Below, piece after piece: positions 1 through 14,257 of a DNA stretch of 64,000 nt. Where the stretch lies: contig OY744607.1 in assembly GCA_963556255.1 (NCBI GenBank), positions 50,768,212 to 50,832,211 of the forward strand. Reading direction: 5' to 3'. Within the stretch, counting starts at the first letter, position 1, and each line of letters starts with the position of its first letter. The notes beneath the pieces were generated by a model. That model was not told the DNA's origin. It did no database searches and saw only the letters and a list, made by a program, of their open reading frames with translations. The DNA is from Allolobophora icterica. Lineage: Eukaryota; Annelida; Clitellata; Crassiclitellata; Lumbricidae. Position numbers and translations under genes: made by a program.

Positions 1-70
1 TCATCCCTAGCTAAAAAAAGTAGTTAAAGTAAAAGTTATTAACTTTTTAGTTAACTATTGCCCATCACTG
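1..70. mobile_element. Right end of a hAT-type MITE (cut by window edge)
   Basis: The window opens inside a short AT-rich element made of AGTTAA/TTAACT motifs. Its right terminus CATCACTG is followed by ACTGTATC at 71-78. The duplicate copy at 25974-26512 is complete and has ACTGTATC on both sides, so this is the same insertion seen in the duplicated segment. No coding capacity. Confidence 0.8.
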
Positions 71-253
71 ACTGTATCTGAACATTTAGAAAGCGCCTCT
101 CACAGTGTTCGCTAATCAGAGACGCTCCCTGTGCGAAAGACCCAGTGAATAGAAAGTCGTTTTAAGACAGTAGATCGAGGCACTTGGGCCACCATGCAGC
201 TAATTAAGAGGCACGTGTCAATGGAGGAAGTTGATTCCAAAGAGCAGATCCAA

Positions 254-865
254 TGCAAAATAAGGCTCGAGTTTTGGCCATAGTAGTCCTGGCTCGTGGG
301 GCAAACAGTTCGTGTCGGTTAATCGATCGTAATGGACGGAGGGAATCAGCTGAAACTGGCAGACGAATGAGGTCACAGAGGTACTTGGGTGCTAAGCCTG
401 TATAAGACAGAAGGACTAAAGTCAGAACCTCAAGCTGAATCCGTGGAGTAAGGGGAAGCCAATGAAGATGGATGATCGAAAATAAAAGAGAAAATATGAG
501 GCTAATGAAGAAGTCGGCCTATTAATATGTCCGCAGCATCTAAAATAGTCTGGAGGGGGATAGGCGGACTTTGGGAGACCAATCAAAAGAGAATTGTAGT
601 AGTCAATTCTGGAGCCGGTGAAGGCGTTGATGATAGTGGTAAAAACGGAGGAGGAGACAGAGCGTCGTATTGATGTAAGCCGTCTCAGGTGAAAGTAGGA
701 AGAACGGGTAAGATTAGCAATGTGTTCAGAAAAGGCCAGAATACTGTCAAGGCAACACCATGGTCAAGGACACTAGAAAGAAAGGTGAATGACGGGAATT
801 TCTCAGTAAGAAGTGGGAAGTCTAACTTGAGTACCAAACTATGTATGTTGCGTCTAAGCTGGGTT
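254..865 (-). pseudogene. Antisense CR1/L2-type LINE reverse-transcriptase remnant
   Basis: Read on the minus strand, this stretch matches piece by piece the C-terminal half of the open LINE frame at 42358-43689. In order on the minus strand there is a FPSFTFLSSVLDHGVALT-like block, then RRLTSIRRSVSSSVFTTI, then a SRIDYYNSLLIGLPKS block, then a SVTSFVCQFQLIPS block. Stops and frame changes interrupt it, so it is dead. The left edge at 253/254 is where the duplicate copy carries a Helitron (26696-27123). The 5' end merges into an AGAC-rich microsatellite. Confidence 0.75.
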
Positions 866-906
866 CAGAGAGAGAGAAAGAGAGAGAGAGAGACAGACAT
901 ACAGGC

Positions 907-937
<31 letters not shown>

Positions 938-1140
938 AAGAGAGACAGAGAGACAGACAGGGACAGAGACAGAGAGAGACACAGACACAGACAGACAGAC
1001 AGACAGAGACAGAGAGAAAGAGAGACAGAGAGACAGGGACAGTGACACAGAGAGACACAGACACAGACAGAGAGACAGACAGACAGACAGGCAGAAACAG
1101 AGGTCCAGAAAGATACAGAGACACAGAGTGAGACAGAGAC
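866..1140. repeat. AG/AGAC-rich microsatellite
   Basis: Imperfect GAGA and GACA units. Several long apparent reading frames here on both strands (Arg/Glu-rich or Ser/Leu-rich) are artefacts of the low complexity. The duplicate copy has a purer AG tract at 27547-27672. Confidence 0.9.
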
Positions 1141-1391
1141 GATTGGAAGACAGCCAAAGGTGTAGATCTCGGGATTGAGCATCAATACATTAATGCAGGC
1201 TGTGCAGAGGGAGTGTTGCAAATACAATATTCAGATTAATAAATTAAAAAAAAATTATCATTGCTCTAACTAAATATAACGACGTTTGCCTTATTATTGA
1301 GCGTTAGTGGTTACGTGTGATTTTTAGTGTGTGTCTATGTGTGTGTGGGTCTGTGTTTCTATGTTCGTGTTTGCTGTTGTGAACGCAGAAG

Positions 1392-2691
<1,300 letters not shown>

Positions 2692-3548
2692 TCAAGTGCC
2701 AAGCGGTTCATTGCGTCAACGGTGGCACCTTCTTCTCTGAGACGTTTAAGAATTAGGGACCTTGAGCAAGTCCTTCGCTCACTCTCGCTCAGCGCCATCG
2801 ATTGATGCTTGGTCATTTAGATAATGGCATTTAATAAATGTGTAATAATAATAACAGTAATAGTAATGATGATTATGATGATGATGAATATGAGGAGGTT
2901 TTTTTAGTAACAAACAAAACCTCTACATTAATTGATGATATATTTACGAATGTGTGACCTCGAATTGTTAATTCTTCAATTATAGTTAGGCCTACAGACA
3001 TCTCTGATCATTCACCTATTTTCGCTTCTTTCATCTCTCATTCCCTAAATTTAGATGAGCCAAAACTGCATGATTATACCACTAGAATTACTAATGATCA
3101 ATTGATGGAATACTTTAGATTGCTCCTGTCGTAGATGAACTTTAATCTTGTTTCAGGACTATGTGTGGATAAAGATAAAAATAAAGTTTATCATTCTTTT
3201 CTCGACTTGTTTACTACCGACATACAACATTATTTCCCTCCTGATCCTGGTAAGCAAGCGTGGACATCGAACATTTAATCATCCTTGAATGACTAAGGGT
3301 TTACTAAAATTATGCATGAAAAACAAACTTTTATATAAAGTATGTAAAGTACCCAAACCAGATCCACGTAAATAGATTTATTACATATAGATATAAATTT
3401 AAATCAACAGAAACAAAAGCAATACAAAACTACTACGCAACTGAATTTGCAAAATATAGTAAGGATATAAAAAACCTTGAATATTATTAAATCCATAGTA
3501 AACTCTAAAAACGTGGAGAGTAGAGTTAAAGCTTTTACTTTAATGGCC

Positions 3549-4216
3549 TTAAAGTTATCGCTATGAACATGGTCAATTACCAGTCTCCTTTCTACCCTCG
3601 GTTCAAGGATACACGACCATAATACGAGAGGAGCCACACTCAATATACCTACTAAGGCCCGTACCAACCTGAGAATATTTATCATTAAGACGACGGGACC
3701 GCTAATATGGGACTCAATTCCTTCCGAAATTCGATCAGCAATAAACAGATATGACTTCAAGAAAAGAATACGCGCATTTCTCATAAATACACGAGACTCC
3801 AATAATTTTATTTGAGCCTGTTACGATGTTCCTGAATCAGAGGGTGGGGTCACACTGGAGCCTGGCCATGTACTTCCGTAATGAAGTTCTATTAGCTAAG
3901 GATAGTTAAGATGTCCTTGTATTAGACCCCCACTCTAGAATGCAGCATATTTTGCTTTCTAATCTTTATGTAGATTGAACTTGAGTGTGAAGCCACCTAT
4001 ACGGCCATTTATTGAACTGATAATTGACTCAATTGGGTATCCCTGCCCAGCGGGACTCTCATCCCTTTGGGGACGCCCATTGCAGCCAATGTCTACTCAA
4101 GACTGCTCCAGTACTTATCTAATTTCATTCTTGTTATGAACCGCTATGTAGCTGATTTATAAGTAATAAGTGACTGTTCTGGTGATTGGTTGCAATAAGG
4201 ATGAATTGAATTGAAT
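3549..4216 (+). mobile_element. Nested LINE 3' end with GAATT tail
   Basis: Inserted in block X between the GCTTTTACTTTAATGGCCTT segment and ATGAAATGATAGC. The third block-X copy (about 42080-42110) has these joined directly and so shows the unfilled site. It encodes the usual LINE C-terminus (GPLIWDSIPSEIRSAINRY..FKKRIRAFLINTRDSNNFI, stop near 3812), a 3' UTR, and ends in repeated GAATT units (4201-4216). The duplicate (to about 33778) is split by a hAT element. Confidence 0.75.
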
Positions 4217-4315
4217 TATGAAATGATAGCAGAAAAAATTAATTATTATTTTACTGGAATTGCCCAGAAACTTTCTACTAAATACCTATCTCTACATGGG
4301 TACTTACATTGCTTA

Positions 4316-5444
4316 GGGGCCGTCCATAAATGACGTCACGCTATTTTGGCCGATTTTTTACCCCCCTCCCCCCTCGTCACACGTCATCACAAAAAGTAAC
4401 ACCCCCCTCAAAAATGACGTCACAAAGCTCTGACCCCCCCTAAAAACCAAATCTGCATTCGATAATAAAACATGTTTCAAATCACAGTTATTGTCATTCT
4501 AATAATTAAAGTATTTAATGGGGTGCTGAACTCTGATGTTGCAAGGTGAAAGCCAAGTATTAAAAATGCTGTGTTGGAAAGCTGAAATATAGCATAAAAA
4601 TTAACTTCAAAATATTCAACGTCTAACCAATTACTATAGAAGTCCAGAATATTATTGTAATATTCTGAACATCTGTATTATTGGTTAGACGATGAATATT
4701 TCCAAGTGAAAAGTCATAACTATTACAAAATTATTGAAAATGGAGAGAGTAGAATTATAACAATCACATATTCATTCCACTGAATGAAAAGCACTGGTAG
4801 AATTATTAGAATTAAAATGTTTAATAAGAATAATTACAAAAATTTACAAACTTTATGGTTCTCAATTCTCCTATGGCAAAGCAAATGCTCCTTCATGGAA
4901 TAAATATGGAAGCATGGTTCTCTTCATCCTGTGGTATGGATATTCCATTCAGATCAATAGTACTTACATTTATAATTCTTAATTCAAAACTATCAACCGT
5001 TTTTATAACTACTCTTTCAAACATTTATTTCTAGGACTACCACTCTTTCTGACGAAGTATATTATGAAAAGTGAACGTATATTTCAAACCATAACTATAT
5101 AATAGATTATGATATCACTTAATAGTACTAGGCTATTGACATCTATAGTGATTAAAGATAAGTTTATTTATTTAATATTGAATAAAATCTTAGAGTGACC
5201 ATATATATAAATATTTAAATAATCAGAAATTAAATTAATAATGATAGTGACCGCATATTATTTATTTAAATAAAATTAATAATGAAAATTACTCAAAATT
5301 AGTGTTGTTATTGTTAAAATTAAATTATGAAGACCTGATGTGACGTCACATTTCTTAAACCCCCTCCCCCTCTTGTCACACATCGTCACAAATTTCTGAC
5401 CCCCTCCCTCCCCTAGGTGCGTGACGTCATTTATGGACGGCCCC
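4316..5444. mobile_element. Non-autonomous PIF/Harbinger-like element with TTA target duplication
   Basis: Terminal inverted repeats begin GGGGCCGTCCATAAATGACG and end with the reverse complement. Both ends are flanked by TTA (4313-4315 and 5445-5447). The duplicated segment near 33865-33880 reads ATTGCTTACTTTAC without the element and so gives the exact empty site. About 1.13 kb, AT-rich centre, no long frame. The repeats contain CRE-like TGACGTCA palindromes. The TTA duplication and GGGGCC ends fit PIF/Harbinger-ISL2EU-type elements; the superfamily is inferred from the ends only. Confidence 0.82.
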
Positions 5445-6228
5445 TTACTTTACACCTCCGCCCAGTAATTTCTTTGCTGTGAATCTGACATAACCGGAGG
5501 AATTACTTGTACTAAATCAAACATTGAAAGTCACTCATAGTTGCTGGAGCGCACCATATCAACCCGAATATAGTAAGCCCTAACAGCACTAACTGACATA
5601 TAAATTCCTCGTTGGAAACAGGGATAATACCACGCAAAGATGAAAATATTAACAGTCACACTAATACTCAAGCAGGTTAACAAAGATGACCTAGCAAATT
5701 ATTGGCCAATAGTCATACTATCCTATTTTTCGAAAATAGTAAAGACAGTAATGTATACCAACGATTATAGGATTATATCACAAAAAGAATATTCTGTTTC
5801 CTGCTCAGCATGGCCTTAGATCTGGACACTCTACTTCTTTGTCACTCTTCAACATATAGGACAAAATAACTCAAACTATTGAAAAAAGAATTCCCTACTT
5901 TTATCTTCATGGATTTAACTAAAGCGTTTGACAGCGTAGACCATGATATACTATTAAGGAACCGCGTAAACTATGGTGTAAGTAAGTAATTTTTCAATAA
6001 TGCAAGTCAAACGCTCACATTCTACAAAAAAAAGACAGTTGACGTTAATTGTTACTTCGTTATAATCAGGAAAAGCCCAAAATGACCGTCAGCTATCAGC
6101 AGTTACTATGAGCGCTTCTGATGTGGCATTTCCCTCTATTATTCTAACGACTACCTTAGAGCCCGACTTCAACAAGTTAAATGCAATAGCACAATCTCAA
6201 GTCTTGTGTTAATTAAATTTGGAGTACC

Positions 6229-7931
6229 CAGAGCCGTTTTAAGGAGTTTGGGGGCCCTAGGCACAATCCGCACAAAGTATATAAACCCTAACAAACCTCA
6301 ATCTTAATTAAACGTAACCCGATTTCCGCTTCAATCTCTCAGTCTCAGATATCGTAATGCATTAATGCATTGCATGTGCATGTGTGTCATTTCGTTAAAT
6401 TTATTAATATAGTACTATTATTAAACTCATACCAACACATAGTATGGGAATTGTAGAAAAATGACTGAGGGGTTGAACATTTTATCCGTATTTTGCAAAC
6501 TGATGTCAACAAAATTTTAAAGCAGCTGATTTCAACGTTATCAGTTTTGCAAGTCAGACTCGATTAAAAATCAATTCCTTTGTTGAGGAAATTCAAAATG
6601 CATACATGATACACTATGAAAATGTCTTCTCTTTGTCAGAGACTCAGAGTCAAATAGTGCTAAAAATCAAAGTAGCACAACTGAGGGGATTGGAAACGAC
6701 CCCATGGGGTGTGCAATGAAGACTTAACTTTGGGGGTCCTAAGGAAGACTAGGGGGTTGAATCCCCAAGCCCCCGACAATTCCCACCCTGCTAGCACAGC
6801 TAACACAGCAATCTTTGTATTACAAGTGTAAAATAAAAGTTTAGTTTAACTTACGTTACAGTTTCAATTGTTAATTTGTTATAAAAATTGAAAGTGAGAT
6901 TGTAATGAATAAATGTTTACTATACATGGATTGACAGGATTGTCACTTTGTCACGACATTTTCTTACAAATATCGCTTTCGTGTTTTGCTCTGAGTAATA
7001 TCATCAAAATTTAAAGACTCCAATACACCTGATTCTATGCTCATGAGAGACAGGCAGTTCAATCGTTCTTGCACCATACGGTGCCAAGTTAGTTGTTCTT
7101 GATTAACTTAAGTTTCGATAAAGAACTTCACCCGTACAGTTTGTCATCATCATTGACAGTAAAATTCTCCTTAGAAACGTGATTCCAGATTGTCATTCTT
7201 TATCATGGCATAAATTATTGACATGGACGGCACTGATGTTTTTGCAAATGACACTGGCATAATTATAGTATTTTAGGTGTTCACATTCTGAAATTAGTTT
7301 GTTATGATCAAGATCTTGGGGATAGAACTTTCTAAGCTTTTCTGTTATTTGTTCATCATTCAAATGGACCAGTTTGATTAAGAATGTAAATCTGCTCCTG
7401 ATTTCTTCATAAGCTTCTCCACGTCTGTTTAGTTCAGTGATCAATGAGTCGATGATTGGCAAGTAGGTCTGAACTCTAAAGTTTGTGCTCGCATCCATAA
7501 CAGTGTCATTTGCAGGACCTTCCAGAAATGTAATTCGCGTATTTCTTTTAGTCTCTCGTCTCTGGCTGTAGTAGTATTCTGCGTTGTGAGTTTGTGTTTA
7601 GGCTCCGAGTTCGTGTTCTTCAAAAAATAATTATTGTCTCTAAGTGCATCAACATAAAGCTTCAGTGACTGAATCAGACTGACATCGACTGATAAATCAC
7701 TGTCTGCCTTCTATAGCGCTATGCGATACCAATAATTATATTTAATTAAAAATGCAGACCGCAGCAGACGTTTGTTAAAAAGTGTTATTGTTCTTACTTT
7801 GCTTTGCAGAATTGTAACTTGTTAGAACAGAACTTATAATATTGTTATTTTGTTTCTGGGCCGCCACCGGGCCCCCTGTTGCGCGGGGCCCTAGGCACGT
7901 GCTCGCGTGCCTAGGCCTTAAAACGGTACTG
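6229..7931 (-). mobile_element. hAT element inserted in the GVPQGS motif of the decayed LINE (copy A)
   Basis: Ends are CAGAGCCGTTTTAAGG and the complement of CAGTACCGTTTTAAGG, with an 8-bp target duplication GGAGTACC at 6221-6228 and 7932-7939. Removing it restores the LINE codons for FGVPQGSILGPLLF. The duplicate is 34656-35668, which lacks an internal part kept here (about 7012-7730). The third block-X copy (about 44446-44480) has no element at this site. So it inserted before the recent duplication and was internally deleted afterwards in one copy. Confidence 0.88.
7193..7498 (-). pseudogene. hAT transposase fragment (ZMYM1-like C-terminal region)
   Basis: Open frame of 101 codons on the minus strand with YLPIIDSLITELNRRGEAYEEI and an FYPQDLDHNKLISECEHLKYY block. 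This resembles the region before the dimerisation domain of hAT transposases related to zinc-finger MYM-type 1 proteins. Frames farther upstream on the minus strand are broken (7441-7623). It sits inside the hAT element 6229-7931 and is missing from the duplicate. No catalytic triad can be assigned. Dead fragment. Confidence 0.65.
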
Positions 7932-8419
7932 GGAGTACCCCAAGGTTCAATACTAGGTCCTCTATTATTTTTATTGTACATTAATAACCTCTTATTATAC
8001 ATTAGTAACCTCTTAAGAGCTTCTGCCCTTCTTCATTTTCTTGTGTTTGCACACGATTCAAATATTTACATCTGATAAAGATCTTATACTGAACTTTCCA
8101 AATGTTAAACAGAGAACTCACGCTGGTATTGGAGTGCCTTAAAACAAACAAATTAACCGCTCTTAATTTTAGCAAAACTAACTATATTTTGATCTCCTCA
8201 ATAGAAAGCCAATCCCGCTTCAAAAAAAGAAAAGTAATAATTGACTCCATCGATATTCCACAAGTAGGCCTAACATCGGTAAAGTTTTCAGGCGTATTTG
8301 TTGCCCAACACGTTACTCAGAATAATCACATTGAATAAATATCAAATAAAATAGCCATAAACATAGGGAATATCATACTAAGAATATATTACCTGCTCTG
8401 CTACCCTTAAATGTATCAC

Positions 8420-8490
8420 GAGTTCTAGGACAATCGCTCATAGGACGATCGCTCATAGGACGGTCGCTCATAGGACTATCGCTAATAGGT
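8420..8490. repeat. Short minisatellite, unit about 17-18 bp
   Basis: Four units of the TCGCTCATAGGAC type in a row within the LINE remnant. The duplicate at about 36160-36192 has only two units, so copy number changed after duplication. Confidence 0.8.
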
Positions 8491-8769
8491 ACTACTTATT
8501 TATACATTCGTATTTAGCTTACTGTTAAATAGCTTACTGATTTGGCTTACTGATTTGGGCTTCGATTTACAATTTCCGACTCAACAAACTACTTATTCTC
8601 CAAAATAATTGTCGGCACAATAGCTGGTTCCTCGTATAATTGTCACAGAAATCAGCTACCAGTATTTATGGATCTTGGCATTCTAAAATTTGAGCAAATC
8701 AAACTATTATAAACTGGCGAATTCACGCATCGAGACACGTTCAACACGCTACCCTGTGCATAGCCTAAA

Positions 8770-8890
8770 GCGTCTGCAACTTTTCTAACCCCGCCCGATT
8801 TGACGCAACGCTCGTGAATATGCTGGTGCCCTGCTCTTGACCTTCGCTTTTGAAATTTGGAAATTACGATTACGATTACGATTAGCCTAT
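8770..8890 (+). mobile_element. LINE 3' end with GATTAC tail
   Basis: The stretch ends in three GATTACG units (8865-8884). In the duplicate it is much longer (36484-39326, with two hAT elements inside), so copy A has lost most of it. The same 3' end type recurs throughout the window. Confidence 0.7.
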
Positions 8891-9400
8891 AATAATCTCT
8901 ACAATCAATTCTCGGACTTCCACCTCTACAACACAAGAAACTTACTTCATTTAGAAGTGATTTTGCTCGTACAAATTATTGCAAATTTTCGATCAGATGT
9001 ATACATAATGGTCCAGTTATGTGGAACGGATTACCTCATCATCTTCGTCTCATCCCTTACTAAAATTTACTTGAAAACCACCTTCGGTCTTGGTTAAGTG
9101 ATCTAAGGAATAGATAGGGTTCTCACTTTTACTAGTTCAGGTAGAGGACTCAGTTTACAAATACTGCTTGTGATGCACTTTCTAAGATGCTGTGAACGTA
9201 TTATAAATGTAATAATCGTCCGCCACCAAAAGTAGGCCCACATAGTTGGCCCCAGTTAGCGGAACTTCGGTCCCTTTAGAGTTTCCTTTTGTGTCGTCTA
9301 GAAAAATATCTTATTCGTTGTAACGGTGTTGTATGCATATTGTGTTTATGTTGTTTAATTTTGACCAATAAAACTAATAGTTATGGTTATGGTTTTGATT

Positions 9401-10730
9401 GCTAATAATGAAATAGAACAGAAATGTCATGAAATCACTGGTGAAGTCAACCTTTTTGTTACTTTCCTCTCATTGGCAACAAATGAATCTTCATTGTTTA
9501 CAAAATGGCGACATTCTGACGGAGGTTCGTCTCACACTTAATTCTACGTAAATTTACTGTAAAGGCTGTTTTTAAAGTAACGGCTTTAAATGGACACAAA
9601 CTAATTTTCTTAGGTGGCGAATAGGCTGAAACGAACGAGCTTAACGGGTTTAAATGAACCAATTTCCATTTTCAAACTTTTTAAACCCTAGGAAGACGGG
9701 AAAAGATCTTCCCTGCTTTTCATCAGCTGGCGCCACGCATCCAGAAACGATATCATTCGGGTTACACGACTACGTAATTAACGTTATAAACAAACAGAAA
9801 TTTCTCACGTTACAATTTTCTTTTAATGACTTTCATTGGAAGAGACATTTTCAAATTCTACTTCAACCGCCTTGGGACAGGCACACTTCTAGTAATAATA
9901 GCCTAATAGTAACATATATAATAATAGTAACTGTCAACACTCTCTTCTATTAATACTGTCACTATCTTCTTCCTCTATTTCGCCTACTTAACTGTCTATT
10001 ATTTCTCTTTGTCTAGGTAAAGTAGCTCAATTAATATTTAGCGTGCTGTCACGTCATGAGAACACAGTCGTATCACACTTATTTCACTGATATTTCTGGG
10101 AATTCACACGCAATCAGTTTTCTCTTAAAACGCACATTCAAAACTCTTCAAAACTTACAACCAACTCTATCACCAACTATATTTCGCGCGATAACACGTA
10201 GACTCCTAACGCCTGAAGAAGCAACTAATTATATATGCAAAGTTGGCAAAGCGGTCTATCGCCTTCCTAACGACTGGCTATATAATAGTATATATTAGCA
10301 AACATATATAGCCACTATAATAGTGTTGCGTGGAGGCCATGTGGTCTCTACGTATATAATAGGCTCATACAATATACATAGGATCGGCTAGAATCCTTTG
10401 TGTTAGGAAGGAGGGTAGCTCTCTAAAAATACGACTGATCTGCCTAGATTAAGGGGGCTCTGTTTTGATTGTCGACCGTGTTGGTTGACGTACGTTTTGG
10501 TCTCCCCTGGTGGATGACATTTGTAATTTGAGCTCGTTCGATTTGGTCTCCTTTACGGTGACGTTTGTATTTATTTTAAACTCGGCGATAGAAATCTTCC
10601 GTTAGATTTGCTGGTTTAGTCTGCTTTTGACTTTCGACGCTGGTTATTGCTGTCGTCGTGTTCTGTCGTCTGTGGCCAGCTCTTGTTGTTCGTCGTGGAT
10701 GCGTGTAAAGGTATGCAGCGCATGTAGGCC
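9401..10730. other. Block X downstream part, unassigned
   Basis: Conserved in three copies (here, 39850-41170, and about 45010-46000 more diverged). Short frames such as 9654-9953 and 10056-10298 decay differently in each copy. I recognise no domain; probably the remains of another repeat. No promoter or RNA gene seen. Confidence 0.4.
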
Positions 10731-10961
10731 TACATTGCCAATGATGAGCCTTTTACAGAACCCGGGAATTCCATTTCTTTCATAGAGCTGAATCATACTA
10801 GACAAATACCCCACAAACACGCCACAATTTATATATATATCATACTAAACACGCCACAATATATATATATTTATATATTGTGCTTGTCTTGTATGATTCA
10901 GCTGTATAAAGGGAATGGAATTCTCTGGTTCTATAAAAGGCTCTTTATTAACAATGTACAT
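10731..10961. mobile_element. Palindromic (fold-back) MITE with TA-repeat centre
   Basis: The left arm (about 10731-10802) and right arm (about 10883-10961) are imperfect inverted repeats sharing blocks such as GAGCCTTTTA, GGGAATTCCAT and GAATCATACTAGACAA, joined by TATA-rich DNA. Copies at 41170-41465 and 45998-46240. TA at the ends suggests a TA-targeting element; the superfamily is unproven. Confidence 0.6.
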
Positions 10962-10969
10962 GTGTGTGT

Positions 10970-10972
<3 letters not shown>

Positions 10973-11040
<68 letters not shown>
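10973..11040. repeat. (TA)n/(CA)n microsatellite, right edge of the recent duplication
   Basis: The segment 1-10.97 kb is near-identical to about 26.44-41.48 kb. Similarity stops in this TA tract here and in the shorter TA tract at 41474-41485 in the duplicate. Confidence 0.85.
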
Positions 11041-11043
<3 letters not shown>

Positions 11044-11119
11044 GCTACTAATGCAAGGCGAATTAATCAATAGTGGAGCCCTCACAATTGAAAATCCGCT
11101 CTTCTCAAACTTCGCTTAC

Positions 11120-12300
<1,181 letters not shown>

Positions 12301-12307
12301 TCCATTA

Positions 12308-12800
12308 ACAGCTGGAAAATGAACATTTTGTTGGGAGTGAATGATGCTTGGAGGAAGTTTAAGAAACTTATGAGGGAGATTACTTGAGAAAACATCAGAA
12401 GCACACAAAAGCAATGGGTATCACCATGGTGAGGTTTACAGATAGAGAAGGGCAAAGAACGAAGAATGAACAAACTTTCAGAAGTTGAAGAAGGAAGCAA
12501 AGAATTGAATGCATTTCGATCATGAGTGCTGCCAGACTTGAGAATCTAAGAAGCAAACGTATGAGATCGATGCTTGCTCTTGATAAGCAAACCATTACCT
12601 CCCTCGCCGTTTCAACTCTAAACACAACCCATCCTACTTTAACCATAGCCGTCTGACTATCTGCCTGCCTGACCCTTTGGATCTTGACTTTAAACTGATT
12701 TCACTCCCGCCTATTGATTATGCTTTGACTAAACGCCTGCAAATAAGCTGGTTACCTCGACCTGCTTTTTTGTACACTGTAGAAATTTCGAGTTAACGAT
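12308..12800 (+). mobile_element. LINE fragment and 3' end, sense (module 1)
   Basis: Weakly preserved frame of the NSLLGVNDAWGKFKKL type (clearest in the copy at 47928), followed by a shared CCTCCCTCGCCGTTTCAA segment and an end near a degenerate GATTAC tail. Copies: 47925-48370, 55560-55745, 60640-60950 with 61260-61480. Confidence 0.6.
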
Positions 12801-12897
12801 TGCGATTACAAGAAAGCTGATAACTGGACGGTAGTTTAGAAAGTCAATTTCTGCTATAAACCGAATATTTTCAAGACTTCTCGGCACTCGCTGCTAC

Positions 12898-13316
12898 TTA
12901 TTAGGCCTATGAGTCGGTCGGTCTGTCTTTTGGTCGGACGGACGATATATATTTACGTCCAAATTAACACTTATATCGCAGAACGAACAGATGGTGACGC
13001 GTGAGAGGCGACACTTGTGTAATTCATGAGGGAGATCGTTGCAGAGTCGAAGTGAAGCGTGGTGGATGGTTCGGTTGGAGAACTTGAGATTGGAATAGAG
13101 ACCAGAGGTCGGGAAAGACTGGGATAAGAGGATGATCGGGTAGAGGGGTGGCTGGATGAGGAAGAGTTCGCGCAGGTACTTGTACTGTGAGTATTGTAAG
13201 AAGTTATAGATTAGTGGTAGGACTTTGAAGTGGATTAGCAATAGGATTTTTAGGCAATGAACTGACTTAAGGATGTGAGTTAGGCCGCATAACGTTGGTG
13301 CCTGGGTGATCATTCA
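12898..13316 (-). pseudogene. Antisense LINE C-terminal fragment (module 1)
   Basis: An open 139-codon minus-strand frame carries a LINE C-terminal pattern: IHFKVLPLIYNFLQYSQYKYLRELF, then a conserved SNRTIHHASLRLCNDLPHEL block. Related fragments on the same strand at 14930-15230, 48473-48820, 55950-56260 and 61670-61960. Each lies beyond a sense LINE 3' end, so the pairs are tail to tail. Confidence 0.65.
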
Positions 13317-13805
13317 GCCTAAAATAGGCTACATCTCAAGAAACTGCGCAAACATAAGTTATCCTCGGTTAAAGGACTTGAGCTGAGTAATTACAGTTTA
13401 CATATTCAGACCCGGGTTAGGCAGGAGAGTGAGGAGACTAACTGGTCACGGAAGAGCGATGGAGCCTGAAGCAGTGGGGTACAGGACGATGTTAATCATC
13501 CTTGTTATGACACAGTATCGGTAAACAGAAACGCATTCTCTTAATTAAGTCAAAGGTACCTATAGCCCATGGCGTCTACCAATGGGGGTTGGGGTTGGGA
13601 GAGCGATCTCCGACGATTGTCAGAAGTGGGGCGAGTTAACGTTGTTATAAACTGGAGTTGTTGTTGATTTTCGATAATATATTTACTTTATGTATTATGC
13701 ATGTTGCCGAAAAACATGTTATCTTGGAGTAACGAACCCAAGGTTCAGAGGGGGGGGGGGTAGATGCCACTGCCTATAGAAACCTAAAATGCTATTTTTA
13801 CGGCC

Positions 13806-14163
13806 CATTCAAATGCGATAGCTGTCTTAAACCTTACTTATGTAGGTCGCATCAACAACTGTTGTCTTCCACATATATGCACCAGAGTTCTGTGCATATA
13901 TAAAGACCGCAACTGTGGTTATCGAGGACTGTGACAGCGTTGACGTCCTTGTCTGTCTATAGCTCGGTCTTTGGAAGGACACGGTCTTCGAAGGAACAGC
14001 TGAACAGCTACTATATACAGGGTAGGTGGTTGGTTGATTGTTTAGTTCGTTCTTTAAGGCAGTAGATTTCATTCCGTTGCCCGTCGCTCTCTTCTCATCG
14101 GGCTAATTTCAACAACCGCAGCCGATCAAGATCAAAGACTCTCTCCCTCTGCCTCTGCCTCTG

Positions 14164-14257
<94 letters not shown>

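Larger units (their letters stand above)
2890..9400 (+). pseudogene. Decayed CR1/L2-type LINE (block X, copy 1), interrupted by four insertions
   Basis: A broken non-LTR retrotransposon in sense orientation. At 2896-3110 there is an endonuclease C-terminus (a TLIDDIF..ISDHSPIFASF pattern). At 5560-6220 there is reverse transcriptase with a QHGLRSGHSTSLSLF block and a KAFDSVDHDIL block. At 7932-8080 motif GVPQGSILGPLLFLLYINN is followed by F-A-H-D-S in place of the usual Y/F-A-D-D. At 8100-8760 the thumb region appears (LNFSKTNYILIS, IDSIDIPQV). At 8890-9110 there is a C-terminus (MWNGLPHHL), then a 3' tail with AATAAA and TTATGG units near 9370-9395. Stops and frameshifts are everywhere. Interruptions: LINE 3' end 3549-4216, Harbinger-like 4316-5444, hAT 6229-7931, LINE 3' end about 8770-8890. 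Copies: 30.44-39.85 kb and 42.02-45.0 kb. Confidence 0.75.

Noticed and set aside
822..1227. Long overlapping frames on both strands
   Set aside because: All come from AG/GACA microsatellite DNA; composition is only Arg/Glu/Asp or Ser/Leu/Val.
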